Assembly (NCBI GenBank): GCA_041627895.1
Contig: JBFKQC010000057.1
Coordinates: 1-25,743, forward strand
Source: JBFKQC01 sp041627895
GTDB lineage: Bacteria; Pseudomonadota; Alphaproteobacteria; Rhodobacterales; Rhodobacteraceae
Reading direction: 5' to 3'
Length of the DNA: 25,743 bases
This document shows, piece after piece, positions 13,072 through 21,321 of this stretch (position 1 is the first letter of the stretch; the number at the start of each line of letters is the position of its first letter). The notes under the pieces are model-generated. The model was not told the origin of the DNA. It saw nothing but the letters and a program-made list of their open reading frames with translations, and did not search any database. A program made the position numbers and the translations under genes.

Positions 13072-14181
13072 TCATGTTTCATGGCCTGTCGTCTGTCCCT
13101 CTGCCAGTCGTTCCACCATCTCCGCCAGACGGTCTGTCGCGTCCGGTCGGCCTGCGCCTTGCGCGGCCCGGGCCATCTTGGTCGCGGCCTCGGAGTCGTT
13201 CAGTATCGCGCCGATATGCTCTGAAAGCGTCGGCACGTCCAGCCTGGATTCCGGGATCAGCACGGCGCCGCCGATCTGGCTCAGCCCGCGGGCATTCGCG
13301 GTCTGGTGGTCGGCGGTGGCGGCGGCATAGGGGATCAGGATCGCGGGCCGGCCGATCACCGACAGATCGGCGACGGTCGAGGCGCCGGCGCGGGCGATCA
13401 CCAGTTGCGCCTCGGCCATGCGGGCCGGCACGTCGTGAAAGAACGGCTGCACCTCGGCGGCGATGGCATGGTCGGCATAGAAGCCGGCGACGCGGTCGAG
13501 GTCCTCGGGCCGGGCCTGCTGCGCGACGCGCAGCCGCTCGAGCGTCCCGAGCGGCAGCCCGGCGATGGCGGGCGGCACGATGTCGGAGAGGATACGCGCG
13601 CCCTGGCTGCCGCCGATCACCAGGATCTGCATCGGGTGGTCGCCGGGCGGGATATAGGGCGCCCCGGCGCGTTCGGCGATCGCGGCGCGGACCGGGTTGC
13701 CGGTGTGGACCGCCTCGACCCCCTCGGGCAATTCGGTCGGCCAGGTGCCGCAGGCCACGGCGTCGACGCGCCGCGCGAACAGCCGGTTGACCCGGCCCAG
13801 CACGCCGTTCTGCTCGTGGATCATCCGCGGAAGCCCAAGCCAGGTCGCCGCGGCGAGCGCCGGGATCGACGGGTATCCGCCGAAACCCGCGACGACCGAG
13901 GGCGGATCGGCGCGGAAGGCGCGGCGCGCAGCCAGGATGCCGGCGGCGATGCGGAACGGCACGGCCAGCTTTGCCGGCGCGCCGCCGCGGGCGAAGGTGG
14001 CGCTTGGCACCTCCTCGATGGCCACGGCTTCGGGAAACCCGCCGGTATAGCGCGCGCCGCGCGCATCGGTCGACAGCTTGACCCGCCAGCCGCGCGCCAG
14101 CATCGCCTCGGCCAGCGCCTGCGCCGGGAACATGTGCCCCCCGGTGCCGCCCGCGGCGATGACGAGAAGCGGCGCGGTCAT
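13072..14181 (-). CDS. murG: Lipid II synthase MurG (UDP-GlcNAc transferase)
   Basis: A 369-residue peripheral inner-membrane glycosyltransferase (GT28) that adds GlcNAc to lipid I to give lipid II. The N-terminal loop AAGGTGGHMFPA (Gly11-His16) and the second loop GGSQGARILSD are both present, as are MIHEQNGVLGRVNRLFA and the donor-binding piece RAGASTVADLSVIGRPAILIPY with DHQTANA. ATG at 14181 begins right where MurG proteins begin; the frame is open well upstream but that extension is a shadow of ftsW. It lies 74 bp after ftsW and 28 bp before murC, consistent with one operon. Confidence 0.97.
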   Translation of the reverse strand: MTAPLLVIAAGGTGGHMFPAQALAEAMLARGWRVKLSTDARGARYTGGFPEAVAIEEVPSATFARGGAPAKLAVPFRIAAGILAARRAFRADPPSVVAGFGGYPSIPALAAATWLGLPRMIHEQNGVLGRVNRLFARRVDAVACGTWPTELPEGVEAVHTGNPVRAAIAERAGAPYIPPGDHPMQILVIGGSQGARILSDIVPPAIAGLPLGTLERLRVAQQARPEDLDRVAGFYADHAIAAEVQPFFHDVPARMAEAQLVIARAGASTVADLSVIGRPAILIPYAAATADHQTANARGLSQIGGAVLIPESRLDVPTLSEHIGAILNDSEAATKMARAAQGAGRPDATDRLAEMVERLAEGQTTGHET

Positions 14182-14255
14182 CGCCCGCCCTGGCGTCGAG
14201 GCGCGGGTTTTCTGCGAGGATCCGTGCCCGGGAAATTCCGGCACCCCCGCACGCC

Positions 14256-15422
14256 TCAGCGCCCCCGCTTGATCAGGATGTCGCCGATCTCGCCCTGCGG
14301 CCGGGTGCGGGTGAAGGCCAGCAGCATCCCCAGCGCGATACCGCCCGCGATCAGCGACGAGCCGCCGTAGCTGACGAAGGGCAGCGTCATGCCCTTGGCC
14401 GGCAACAGCCGGACCGCGACGCCCATGTTGATGATCGCCTGCACCCCGAAGATGCAGGCCAGCCCGGTCCCGGCCAGCCGGATGAACGGGTCGCGTTCGC
14501 GGATCAGCCGAAGCAGCGAGCGCACCGTCACGCTCATGTAAAGCAGGATGATGCAGAGCACCAGGATCAGCCCGTATTCCTCGGCCGCGACCGCGATGAT
14601 GAAATCGGTATGCGCGTCGGGCAGCGACCATTTCACGCTGCCCTCGCCGACGCCCACCCCGAAGAACCCGCCCTCGCGGATCGCGTTCGAGGCATAGCCC
14701 AGTTGCGTCGTCGGATCGACTTCGGGGGTCAGGAACCCGTCGATCCGGCGCGCGAAATGCTCGGAATTCTCGTAGGCGAAGGTCCCCGCGATCAGCACGA
14801 AGGCCGCCATCGCGATCAACAGCGTAAACGGCGCGCCGGCCACGAAATACATCACGCCCCAGCCGAACAGCACCAGACAGGCCTGGCCGAAATCGGGCTG
14901 CAGCGCCAGGAAGGCCACGATAATCACGGCAAGCACCAGCGAATAGGTCTTGCCCGGCGGGCCGTTGATTTCCTGGCTCGCGGCCATCAGCCAGGCGGTG
15001 ATGATGATGAAGCCGGGTTTCAGGAACTCGGACGGCTGCAGCGACGCGAAGCCCAGCGAGTACCAGCGCACCGCGCCCTTGCCGAAATCGGTGCCGAACA
15101 CCGGCAGCAGCGCCAGCGCGGCGAAAGCGCAGAGAAAGCCCAGAACACCGAGGCGCCGCACCAGTTGCGGCGACATCATCGAGGTCAGCACCATCGCGAT
15201 CAGTGCCATGCCGCCGAACACCGCCTGCCGCTCGACATAGTGGAACGCGGCGAAACCGTTGCGCGCCGCCAGCGGCGGCGAGGCCGCCAGCCCCAGAAGC
15301 ATGCCGATGCCGAACAGCAGCAGCACGCAGGACATCGACCAGCGGTCGATCGTCCGCCACCAGCGCGGGAGAATCGGCTCGCCGTCCCGGACCGGGACCG
15401 TGCCATGCACCATTTCCGTCAT
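14256..15422 (-). CDS. ftsW: Septal peptidoglycan polymerase FtsW (SEDS family)
   Basis: A 388-residue polytopic inner-membrane glycosyltransferase that polymerises lipid II at the division septum together with a class B penicillin-binding protein. About ten hydrophobic helices are visible. SEDS signatures are LQPSEFLKP, LQPDFGQA (with the catalytic Asp), DAHTDFIIAVAAEEYG and LLPAKGMTLPFVSYGGSS. A hydrophilic N-terminus of about 25 residues precedes the first helix. ATG at 15422 is the only sensible start; AGGCGG lies upstream on the minus strand. It is the first gene of the murG-murC unit here. The usual upstream neighbour murD is absent from this window. Confidence 0.96.
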   Translation of the reverse strand: MTEMVHGTVPVRDGEPILPRWWRTIDRWSMSCVLLLFGIGMLLGLAASPPLAARNGFAAFHYVERQAVFGGMALIAMVLTSMMSPQLVRRLGVLGFLCAFAALALLPVFGTDFGKGAVRWYSLGFASLQPSEFLKPGFIIITAWLMAASQEINGPPGKTYSLVLAVIIVAFLALQPDFGQACLVLFGWGVMYFVAGAPFTLLIAMAAFVLIAGTFAYENSEHFARRIDGFLTPEVDPTTQLGYASNAIREGGFFGVGVGEGSVKWSLPDAHTDFIIAVAAEEYGLILVLCIILLYMSVTVRSLLRLIRERDPFIRLAGTGLACIFGVQAIINMGVAVRLLPAKGMTLPFVSYGGSSLIAGGIALGMLLAFTRTRPQGEIGDILIKRGR

Positions 15423-15615
15423 GAGATACCGCCTGAACCTGCCACTCGAATGCCCGTTTGTCCGGGTCTGGGGCGGAATCTAACGGAGAACGGCCTCTGG
15501 CGCTAGGAAAAAGGCATATCGCCCAGGCTGCGCCGGCAGGCGGGGCCATCCCGCGCAACGCCGCCGCACGGCATTGCGCAGGGCTGCGCCCGCCCCGGGG
15601 CGGACATCGACGCGG
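15423..15615 (-). promoter_or_regulatory. Gap between odc and ftsW; possible odc terminator hairpins
   Basis: Just after the odc stop the minus strand can form CCGCCCCGGGGCGG (15590-15603, a perfect palindrome) and GCGCAG-GG-CTGCGC (15576-15589). Neither is followed by a U-tract. The remaining 150 bases should contain the ftsW promoter or an old joint of the rearranged cluster. CCTAGC at 15502-15507 (minus strand reading) may be a -10; I cannot confirm it. Confidence 0.35.
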
Positions 15616-16797
15616 TCAGATCGCGACCACGTCGAGCGGCGGAAAGCCGTTGAAGCCGACCGAGGAATAGCTCGACGTGTAGGCGCCGGCGTTGCGGATG
15701 ATCACCCGGTCGCCGGCGGCAAGCTCGGCCGGCAGTTGCACCGGGCGCCTTTCGTACAGCACGTCGGCGCTGTCGCAGGACGGACCGGCCAGGATGCAGG
15801 GGCCGGTGGCGCCGCCGTCGCGGTCGGTGACGAACTGATAGCGGATCGCCTCGTCGATGGTCTCGGCCAGGCCCGAGAACTTGCCGATGTCCAGATAGAC
15901 CCAGCGGTGCAGGTCGTCGGCGCCCTTCCGGGCGACCAGCAGCACCTCGGCGGCGATCGCGCCGGCCTCGGCGACGAGACCGCGGCCGGGCTCGGCCATC
16001 ACCCGCCCGACGTCGCCGAAATGCTTCGCCACCAGCGCCATCACGCCCGCGGCATAGTCGGTCGGATGCTCGACCGCCTCGCCGTAATAGGCCGGAAAGC
16101 CGCCGCCGATGTTCAGAAGCGTCAGGCCGAATCCCGCGGCCTGGGCGGCGTGCCAGACACCGGCCGCCTCGGCCAGCGTCGCGTCCCACATCGCGGCGCG
16201 GCGGGTCTGCGATCCGACGTGGAACGACAGGCCCACAGGGTTCAGCCCGGCTTCGCGGGCCGTTGCCATCAGCGCCAGCGCACGGGCGCCCGGCACGCCA
16301 AACTTGCGGCTGAGCGGCCAGTCGGCCTCGCTCGCCTCGACCAGCAGCCGGATGTAGATTTCCGCGCCCGGCGCATGTTCGGCGATCTTGGCGATTTCCT
16401 CTTCGGCATCCGCGGCGAACAGCCCGATGCCCGCCTGGTGCGCGAACGCGATGTCGGCGGCGCGTTTCACGGTGTTGCCGAACGAAATCTGGTCGGGCCG
16501 CGCGCCAAGCGCCAGGCAAAGCTCGATCTCGCCGCGCGAGGCGGCGTCGAAATGTGCGCCCTCGGCCACCAGCGCCTCGATCACCTCGCGCGCGGGGTTC
16601 GCCTTGACGGCATAGTGGATCGTCGCATCGCCCAGCCCCGCCTTCAGCATCCGGAACCGCGAGGCGACGACGGCGGTGTCGATCACCAGCGTCGGGCGGT
16701 CGAAGCGGTTGGCGCGGATGAAGGTCTCGGCGCGCGAAATCGAGGTGACAAGGGATACGGCGGCGGTTCCGGCAAGGCCGGTCACGTGGGCGGTCAT
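15616..16797 (-). CDS. Ornithine decarboxylase, PLP fold-III (alanine racemase-like) type
   Basis: A 393-residue cytosolic enzyme making putrescine from ornithine with pyridoxal phosphate. The PLP lysine is Lys65 in HYAVKANP. Further signatures are SFHVGSQ, LNIGGGFPAYYG, AEPGRGLVAEAG for phosphate binding, the active-site Cys near 341 in GPSCDSADVLYE, and the ending AGAYTSSYSSVGFNGFP. The C-D-S-A-D form points to ornithine (possibly ornithine/lysine) decarboxylase and away from diaminopimelate decarboxylase. ATG at 16797 is preferred over the ATG two codons upstream because GGAG is then six bases away. It sits alone between the two halves of the dcw cluster. In other alphaproteobacteria such genes can carry a structured speF leader RNA; see the leader entry. 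Confidence 0.92.
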   Translation of the reverse strand: MTAHVTGLAGTAAVSLVTSISRAETFIRANRFDRPTLVIDTAVVASRFRMLKAGLGDATIHYAVKANPAREVIEALVAEGAHFDAASRGEIELCLALGARPDQISFGNTVKRAADIAFAHQAGIGLFAADAEEEIAKIAEHAPGAEIYIRLLVEASEADWPLSRKFGVPGARALALMATAREAGLNPVGLSFHVGSQTRRAAMWDATLAEAAGVWHAAQAAGFGLTLLNIGGGFPAYYGEAVEHPTDYAAGVMALVAKHFGDVGRVMAEPGRGLVAEAGAIAAEVLLVARKGADDLHRWVYLDIGKFSGLAETIDEAIRYQFVTDRDGGATGPCILAGPSCDSADVLYERRPVQLPAELAAGDRVIIRNAGAYTSSYSSVGFNGFPPLDVVAI

Positions 16798-17181
16798 GTG
16801 CATCTCCGATAGACCCGGCCCCGGATGGGGCGGCAGATTTCCAAGGGAGACGTTACCGTCGCTACGTGAACCGCGTGGCCAGAGGCGCGTGCGTTGGCGT
16901 CCTGAGCGGCCAGATAGGAGGACAAGACGAGTCGCGCAAGAGCGTATTGCGGCGCTGCAGAATTTTTTTTCGTCGCGTTGTCAATGTGCTGCGGCGCCGT
17001 CCCGGGGCACCTTGGGAATTGGCAGCCGCCGGCGGCGGGGAGCGGCGCGCGCGACGCCCCGGCACGGCCCCGGTCAGGGCCGGCAGCGCGCCAATGCCGG
17101 GCTTTGCCGCTGCGTTGGCTTGCGAAACCCGGCCCGCCCGGATAGCAGATCGCACCGACGCGATACCGACGTGATACCGAC
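16798..17181. other. 384-bp divergent region between odc and murB
   Basis: No convincing protein gene is present; the open frames crossing it are GC-rich shadows without ribosome sites. The left 180 bases would be the 5' leader of odc (minus strand), with a TTGACA -35-like box at 16979-16984 and an A8 run (T8 at 16963-16970 on the plus strand) between it and the leader. The right 190 bases are very GC-rich and should hold the murB promoter. GGCCC-CGGTCA-GGGCC near 17068-17083 can form a small hairpin. The region ends in the 11-bp tandem repeats over the murB start. Confidence 0.6.
16805..16962 (-). ncRNA. Candidate structured 5' leader of odc (speF-like), unproven
   Basis: The odc gene has about 160 bases of transcribed-looking leader that does not encode a protein. 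It contains pieces such as GCGCGACTCGTC and CTCAGGACGCCAACGCACG and ends with the odc ribosome site. The speF RNA motif is an established conserved element upstream of ornithine decarboxylase genes in Alphaproteobacteria. I infer a possible member from position and length only and have not matched the consensus. Confidence 0.3.
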
Positions 17182-17197
17182 GTGAAACCGACGCCCG
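17154..17197. repeat. Four tandem 11-bp repeats spanning the murB start
   Basis: Units: ACCGACGCGAT (17154-17164), ACCGACGTGAT (17165-17175), ACCGACGTGAA (17176-17186), ACCGACGCCCG (17187-17197). The core ACCGACG is perfect in all four. The murB GTG codon (17182-17184) lies inside the third unit. The second unit carries another GTG in a different frame. Confidence 0.9.
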
Positions 17198-18147
17198 ATT
17201 TGCCGCCCGTTCGGGGCACGCTGACGCCCGGCCGCAGCCTCGCCGACCTGACGTGGCTGCGCGTCGGCGGGCCGGCGGACTGGCTGTTCCAGCCGGCCGA
17301 CAGGGACGACCTGTGCAGCTTTCTGGCCGCGCTCGACCCGGAGATCCCGGTCTTTCCCATCGGCGTGGGGTCCAACCTGATCGTGCGCGACGGCGGCATC
17401 CGCGGCGTCGTGATCCGGCTCGGACGCGGGTTCAACCGGATCGAGATCGACGCCGCCGGCGTCGTGACCGCTGGGGCGGCGGCGTTGGATGCCCACGTGG
17501 CGCGCAAGGCAGCACAGGCGGGCCTGGACCTGACCTTTCTGCGGACCATCCCCGGCGCCATCGGCGGCGCGGTGCGGATGAACGCCGGCTGCTACGGCAC
17601 CTATGTCGCCGATCACTTCATCCGCGCCCTGACGGTGAACCGCGAGGGCCAGTTGCGGACGCTGACCGCCAGGGACATGAATTTCGGCTATCGCCGGTCC
17701 GACCTGCCGCCCGGCTCAGTGATCGTCAGCGCCACGTTCGCGGCAGAACCGGGGGACCCGGCCGCGCTTGAGGCCAGGATGGCCGAGCAGCTGGCGAAGC
17801 GCGACGCCACCCAGCCGACCCGCGACCGCACCGCGGGCTCCACCTTCCGCAACCCCGCCGGGCGCTCCTCGACCGGCCGCGACGACGACAGCCACGAGTT
17901 GAAGGCGTGGAAGCTGATCGACGACGCCGGGCTGCGCGGCCAGCGCCTCGGCGGCGCGATGATGTCGGAAAAGCACCCGAACTTTCTGACCAACACCGGC
18001 ACCGCCACCGCCGGCGAACTGGAGCAACTGGGCGAACTGGTTCGAAAAAAAGTATTCCATACTAGCGGGATTCGGCTAGAATGGGAAGTGATCCGGGTCG
18101 GAGAGCCCGGGCACGAGACGAGCAGAAAACTAGCGGACGAAGATTAA
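17182..18147 (+). CDS. murB: UDP-N-acetylenolpyruvoylglucosamine reductase MurB
   Basis: A 321-residue cytosolic FAD enzyme that reduces UDP-GlcNAc-enolpyruvate to UDP-MurNAc with NADPH. It shows LTWLRVGGPADWLF, the FAD loop PIGVGSNLIVRDGGIRG, IPGAIGGAVRMNAGCYG, YRRSDLPPGS, the proton-donor Ser in AGSTFRNP, and KHPNFLTNTGTATAGE with LEWE near the end. The missing tyrosine-loop region marks the type II form. The start is GTG at 17182; there is no clear ribosome site and no better in-frame start upstream. It lies within tandem 11-bp repeats. A seven-A run (18045-18051) interrupts the otherwise GC-rich 3' end, where codons such as CTA and AGC-GGG-ATT are atypical. It heads the plus-strand division gene run. 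Confidence 0.96.
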   Translation: MKPTPDLPPVRGTLTPGRSLADLTWLRVGGPADWLFQPADRDDLCSFLAALDPEIPVFPIGVGSNLIVRDGGIRGVVIRLGRGFNRIEIDAAGVVTAGAAALDAHVARKAAQAGLDLTFLRTIPGAIGGAVRMNAGCYGTYVADHFIRALTVNREGQLRTLTARDMNFGYRRSDLPPGSVIVSATFAAEPGDPAALEARMAEQLAKRDATQPTRDRTAGSTFRNPAGRSSTGRDDDSHELKAWKLIDDAGLRGQRLGGAMMSEKHPNFLTNTGTATAGELEQLGELVRKKVFHTSGIRLEWEVIRVGEPGHETSRKLADED

Positions 18148-18203
18148 CGCATTTCCCGAACGGCCGCCGATAAGGCCGCGGGGCATGAGGCAGGACAGTG
18201 GGA

Positions 18204-19118
18204 ATGTCGGGCAGGACATCCCCCAAAGTCGCGGTATTGATGGGTGGGCCCTCGAAAGAGCGCGAGGTCTCGCTGTCTTCGGGCCGCGAATGCGCGGCGG
18301 CGCTGCGGGGCGAGGGATTCGAGGTGGTCGAGGTCGATGCCGGCCACGATCTCTGCGCGCGCCTGACCGAGATCGCCCCGGATGTCGCCTTCAACGCCCT
18401 GCACGGCCGCTGGGGCGAGGATGGCTGTGTGCAGGGCATGCTGGAATGGCTGCAGATCCCCTATACCCATTCGGGCGTGCTGGCCTCGGCGCTGGCGATG
18501 AACAAGGAGCGCACCAAGGCCGCCTACCGCGCCGCGGGCCTGCCGGTGGTGGCCTCGGGGCTTTTCAGCGCCGATGAGGTGCGCGCCCGCCACGTGATGC
18601 GTCCGCCCTACGTGGTCAAGCCGAACGACGAGGGCTCGTCGGTCGGCATCTACATCGTGCTCGAGGACGCCAACGCGCCGCCGCAGCTCGACGACGACAT
18701 GCCCGAGACGGTGATGGTCGAGGACTACGTGCCGGGGCGCGAGCTGACCACCACCGTGATCGGCGATCTGGCGCTGACCGTCACCGATATCCTGACCGAA
18801 GGCTGGTATGACTATCACGCCAAGTACGCGCCCGGCGGGTCGCGTCACGTCCTGCCCGCGCGGATTCCGGCCGAGGTGTTCGAGGCCTGCCTCGACTATG
18901 CCCGCCGCGCCCATGATGCGCTGGGCTGCCGCGGGGTGACGCGCACCGATTTCCGCTGGGACGAGGCGCGCGGCCCGGACGGGCTGTTCCTGCTGGAGAC
19001 CAACACCCAGCCCGGGATGACGCCCACCTCGCTCAGCCCCGAGCAGGGCGAGCATGTGGGCATATCCTTCGGCCAGATGTGCCGCTGGATGGTCGAGGAC
19101 GCATCGTGCAACAGGTAG
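18204..19118 (+). CDS. ddl: D-alanine--D-alanine ligase
   Basis: A 304-residue ATP-grasp enzyme that joins two D-alanines for the peptidoglycan stem. The N-terminal domain shows KVAVLMGGPSKEREVSLSSG, the ATP-binding part shows VVKPNDEGSSVGIYIV and EDYVPGRELTTTVIGD, and the C-terminal Mg-site part shows TRTDFRW and LLETNTQPGMTPTSL. All expected elements are present and the length is normal. ATG at 18204 has AGGA eight bases upstream. A GTG two codons earlier (18198) with GAGG upstream is equally possible. It follows murB by about 56 bp, and its 3' end overlaps ftsQ by 13 bases, so ddl and ftsQ are translationally close-coupled. Confidence 0.96.
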   Translation: MSGRTSPKVAVLMGGPSKEREVSLSSGRECAAALRGEGFEVVEVDAGHDLCARLTEIAPDVAFNALHGRWGEDGCVQGMLEWLQIPYTHSGVLASALAMNKERTKAAYRAAGLPVVASGLFSADEVRARHVMRPPYVVKPNDEGSSVGIYIVLEDANAPPQLDDDMPETVMVEDYVPGRELTTTVIGDLALTVTDILTEGWYDYHAKYAPGGSRHVLPARIPAEVFEACLDYARRAHDALGCRGVTRTDFRWDEARGPDGLFLLETNTQPGMTPTSLSPEQGEHVGISFGQMCRWMVEDASCNR

Positions 19119-19990
19119 GCGCCGACAACCCGCGCCGCGATCCGGCGCCCTCGCGGCTTTCCTACAGGGTGCAGCGGCTCTGGCTGACGCCGCTGTTCCG
19201 CAAGCTGGTGCGGGTGGGGCTGCCGGCGTTCTCGGTGGTCTTCTTCGGCGGCTGGTACCTGAGCGAGCCGGCCACGCAACAGGCGATCCGCGACCAGATC
19301 GCCGAAATCCGCCGCTCGGTGGCCGAGCGGCCCGAATTCATGGTCAAGCTGATGGCGATCGACGGCGCCAGCGGGGAACTGGCCGACGACATCCGCGAGG
19401 TGCTGCCGGTCGATCTGCCGCTCAGCTCGTTCGATCTGGATCTCGACGCGATGAAGGCGGTGGTCGAGGAACTCGACGCCGTGGCCGCCGTCGACCTGCG
19501 CATCCGCCCCGGCGGCATCCTGCAACTGAAGGTGACGGAACGCATTCCCGCAGTGGTCTGGCGCAACCGCGGCATCCTCGAAATGCTGGACGCCACCGGC
19601 CGGCGCGTCGCCGGGCTGTCGATGCGGTCGGTGCGCTCCGACCTGCCGCTGATCGTCGGCGACGGCGCCGATGCGGCGGTGCCCGAGGCGCTGGACCTGA
19701 TCGCCGCGGCCGAGCCGCTGGAGCCGCGGCTGCGCGGGCTGGTGCGCATGGGCGAACGGCGCTGGGACGTGGTGCTGGACCGCGACCAGCGGATTCTTCT
19801 GCCCGAGGACCGGCCGGTCGCCGCGCTGGAACGCGTCATCGCGCTGGACGCCGCGCAGGACATCCTGACGCGCGACCTTGCCGCGGTCGACATGCGCGCC
19901 GCCGCCCGGCCCACGCTGCGCCTGGCACCCCAGGCGCTGGAAGAGTTGCGCAAGATCAAGGCCATGGAATCTGGAGACGCCGAAGAATGA
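19106..19990 (+). CDS. ftsQ: Cell division protein FtsQ
   Basis: A 294-residue single-pass inner-membrane divisome protein that links FtsB/FtsL to early components. A cytoplasmic N-terminus of about 35 residues with basic arginines precedes one transmembrane helix (VGLPAFSVVFFGGWYL), then a periplasmic POTRA domain (FMVKLMAIDGASGELADDIR) and the FtsQ beta domain (VTERIPAVVWRNRG, ILEMLDATGRRV). GTG at 19106 is chosen because GAGGA lies six bases upstream; the same frame also opens with GTG at 19079, deeper inside ddl. It starts within ddl and ends by an ATGA overlap with ftsA, giving tight translational coupling. Confidence 0.94.
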   Translation: MQQVGADNPRRDPAPSRLSYRVQRLWLTPLFRKLVRVGLPAFSVVFFGGWYLSEPATQQAIRDQIAEIRRSVAERPEFMVKLMAIDGASGELADDIREVLPVDLPLSSFDLDLDAMKAVVEELDAVAAVDLRIRPGGILQLKVTERIPAVVWRNRGILEMLDATGRRVAGLSMRSVRSDLPLIVGDGADAAVPEALDLIAAAEPLEPRLRGLVRMGERRWDVVLDRDQRILLPEDRPVAALERVIALDAAQDILTRDLAAVDMRAAARPTLRLAPQALEELRKIKAMESGDAEE

Positions 19991-21321
19991 TTGACCTCTA
20001 TCAGTCGCAGCGCGCGATGCGGAACATGCGCGGGGCCGCGATGCAGCGCGGCGTGATCGCCATTCTCGACGTCGGAACGTCGAAGATCGCCTGCCTGGTG
20101 CTGCGCTTCGACGGGCCGGAACGCTACCGCGAGACCGACGGGGTGGGCTCGCTCGCCGGGCAGTCGGCGTTCCGGGTGATCGGCGCGGCGACCACCCGGT
20201 CGCGCGGCGTGCGCTTTGGCGAGATCGAGGCGATGCAGGAGACCGAGCGCGCGATCCGCACCGCGCTGCAGGCGGCGCAGAAAATGGCCAATGTCCGCGT
20301 CGACCACGTGATCGCCTGCATCTCGGGCGCCAATCCGCGCAGCTACGGCCTGGCGGGCGAGATCGAGCTGCACGACACCGTCGTCACCGAGCAGGACGTG
20401 GCCCGCGTGCTGGCCTCGTGCGAGGTGCCGCAATTCGGCGAGGGGCGCGAGGTGCTGCATGCCCAGCCGGTGAATTTCGCGCTGGACCACCGCTCGGGGC
20501 TCGGCGATCCGCGCGGGCAGATCGGCAACCGGCTGGCCTGCGACATGCACCTCCTGACCATCGACACCGACGCGGTCGAGAACCTGCTCTACTGCATCAA
20601 GCGCTGCGACATGGAACTCGCCGGGATCGCCTCGTCGGCCTATGTCTCGGGCGTCTCGACGCTGGTCGAGGACGAGCAGGAACTTGGCGCCGCCTGCATC
20701 GACATGGGCGGCGGGTCGACCGGGATCTCGATCTTCATCAAGAAGCACATGATCTATGCCGACAGCGTGCGGATGGGCGGCGATCACGTGACGGCCGACA
20801 TCTCCAAGGGCCTGCAGGTGCCGCTGGCCACCGCCGAGCGGATCAAGACCTTTTATGGCGGCGTCGTGGCCACCGGCATGGACGACCGCGAGCGGATCGA
20901 GATCGGCGGCGACACCGGCGACTGGGAACACGACCGCCGCACCGTCAGCCGGTCGGAACTGATCGGCATCATGCGGCCCCGGGTCGAGGAGATTCTCGAA
21001 GAGGTGCGCACGCGCCTCGACGGGGCCGGGTTCGAGCATCTGCCGAGCCAGCAGATCGTGCTGACCGGCGGCGCAAGCCAGATCCCCGGCCTGGACGGGC
21101 TGGCGCCGAAAATCCTCGGCCAGCAGGTCCGGATCGGCCGGCCGCTGCGCGTGCAGGGCCTGCCGCAGGCGGCGACGGGTTCCGCGTTCGCGTCCTGCGT
21201 CGGCCTCAGCCTGTTCGCGGCACATCCGCAGGACGAATGGTGGGACTTCGAGATGCCCATGGACCGCTACCCGGCGCGGTCGCTGAAGCGGGCGATGAAA
21301 TGGTTCCGGGACAACTGGTGA
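19987..21321 (+). CDS. ftsA: Cell division protein FtsA
   Basis: A 444-residue actin-like ATPase that tethers FtsZ to the membrane. It shows the phosphate-1 motif AILDVGTSKIACLVL, the 1C-domain region (ISGANPRSYGLAG), the phosphate-2 motif CIDMGGGSTGISIF, the adenosine motif VLTGGASQIPGLDGLA, and the C-terminal amphipathic membrane helix SLKRAMKWFRDNW. ATG at 19987 overlaps the ftsQ stop as ATGA, which fixes the start even though the frame is open far upstream. About 24 residues precede the first ATPase motif, slightly more than in E. coli FtsA. The gene ends with TGA at 21321 and is followed by an AT-rich gap before ftsZ. Confidence 0.97.
   Translation: MIDLYQSQRAMRNMRGAAMQRGVIAILDVGTSKIACLVLRFDGPERYRETDGVGSLAGQSAFRVIGAATTRSRGVRFGEIEAMQETERAIRTALQAAQKMANVRVDHVIACISGANPRSYGLAGEIELHDTVVTEQDVARVLASCEVPQFGEGREVLHAQPVNFALDHRSGLGDPRGQIGNRLACDMHLLTIDTDAVENLLYCIKRCDMELAGIASSAYVSGVSTLVEDEQELGAACIDMGGGSTGISIFIKKHMIYADSVRMGGDHVTADISKGLQVPLATAERIKTFYGGVVATGMDDRERIEIGGDTGDWEHDRRTVSRSELIGIMRPRVEEILEEVRTRLDGAGFEHLPSQQIVLTGGASQIPGLDGLAPKILGQQVRIGRPLRVQGLPQAATGSAFASCVGLSLFAAHPQDEWWDFEMPMDRYPARSLKRAMKWFRDNW

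Noticed and set aside
11619..13790. A 723-codon open frame opposite murC-murG
   Set aside because: Antisense shadow with repetitive Arg/Gly/His composition.
16963..16970. T8 run as an intrinsic terminator
   Set aside because: No stable hairpin lies directly upstream on the plus strand; as A8 on the minus strand it fits better as part of the odc promoter spacer.
16862..17155. A 97-codon minus-strand frame upstream of odc
   Set aside because: Arg/Pro/Ala-rich with no ribosome site; it crosses the likely odc promoter and leader.
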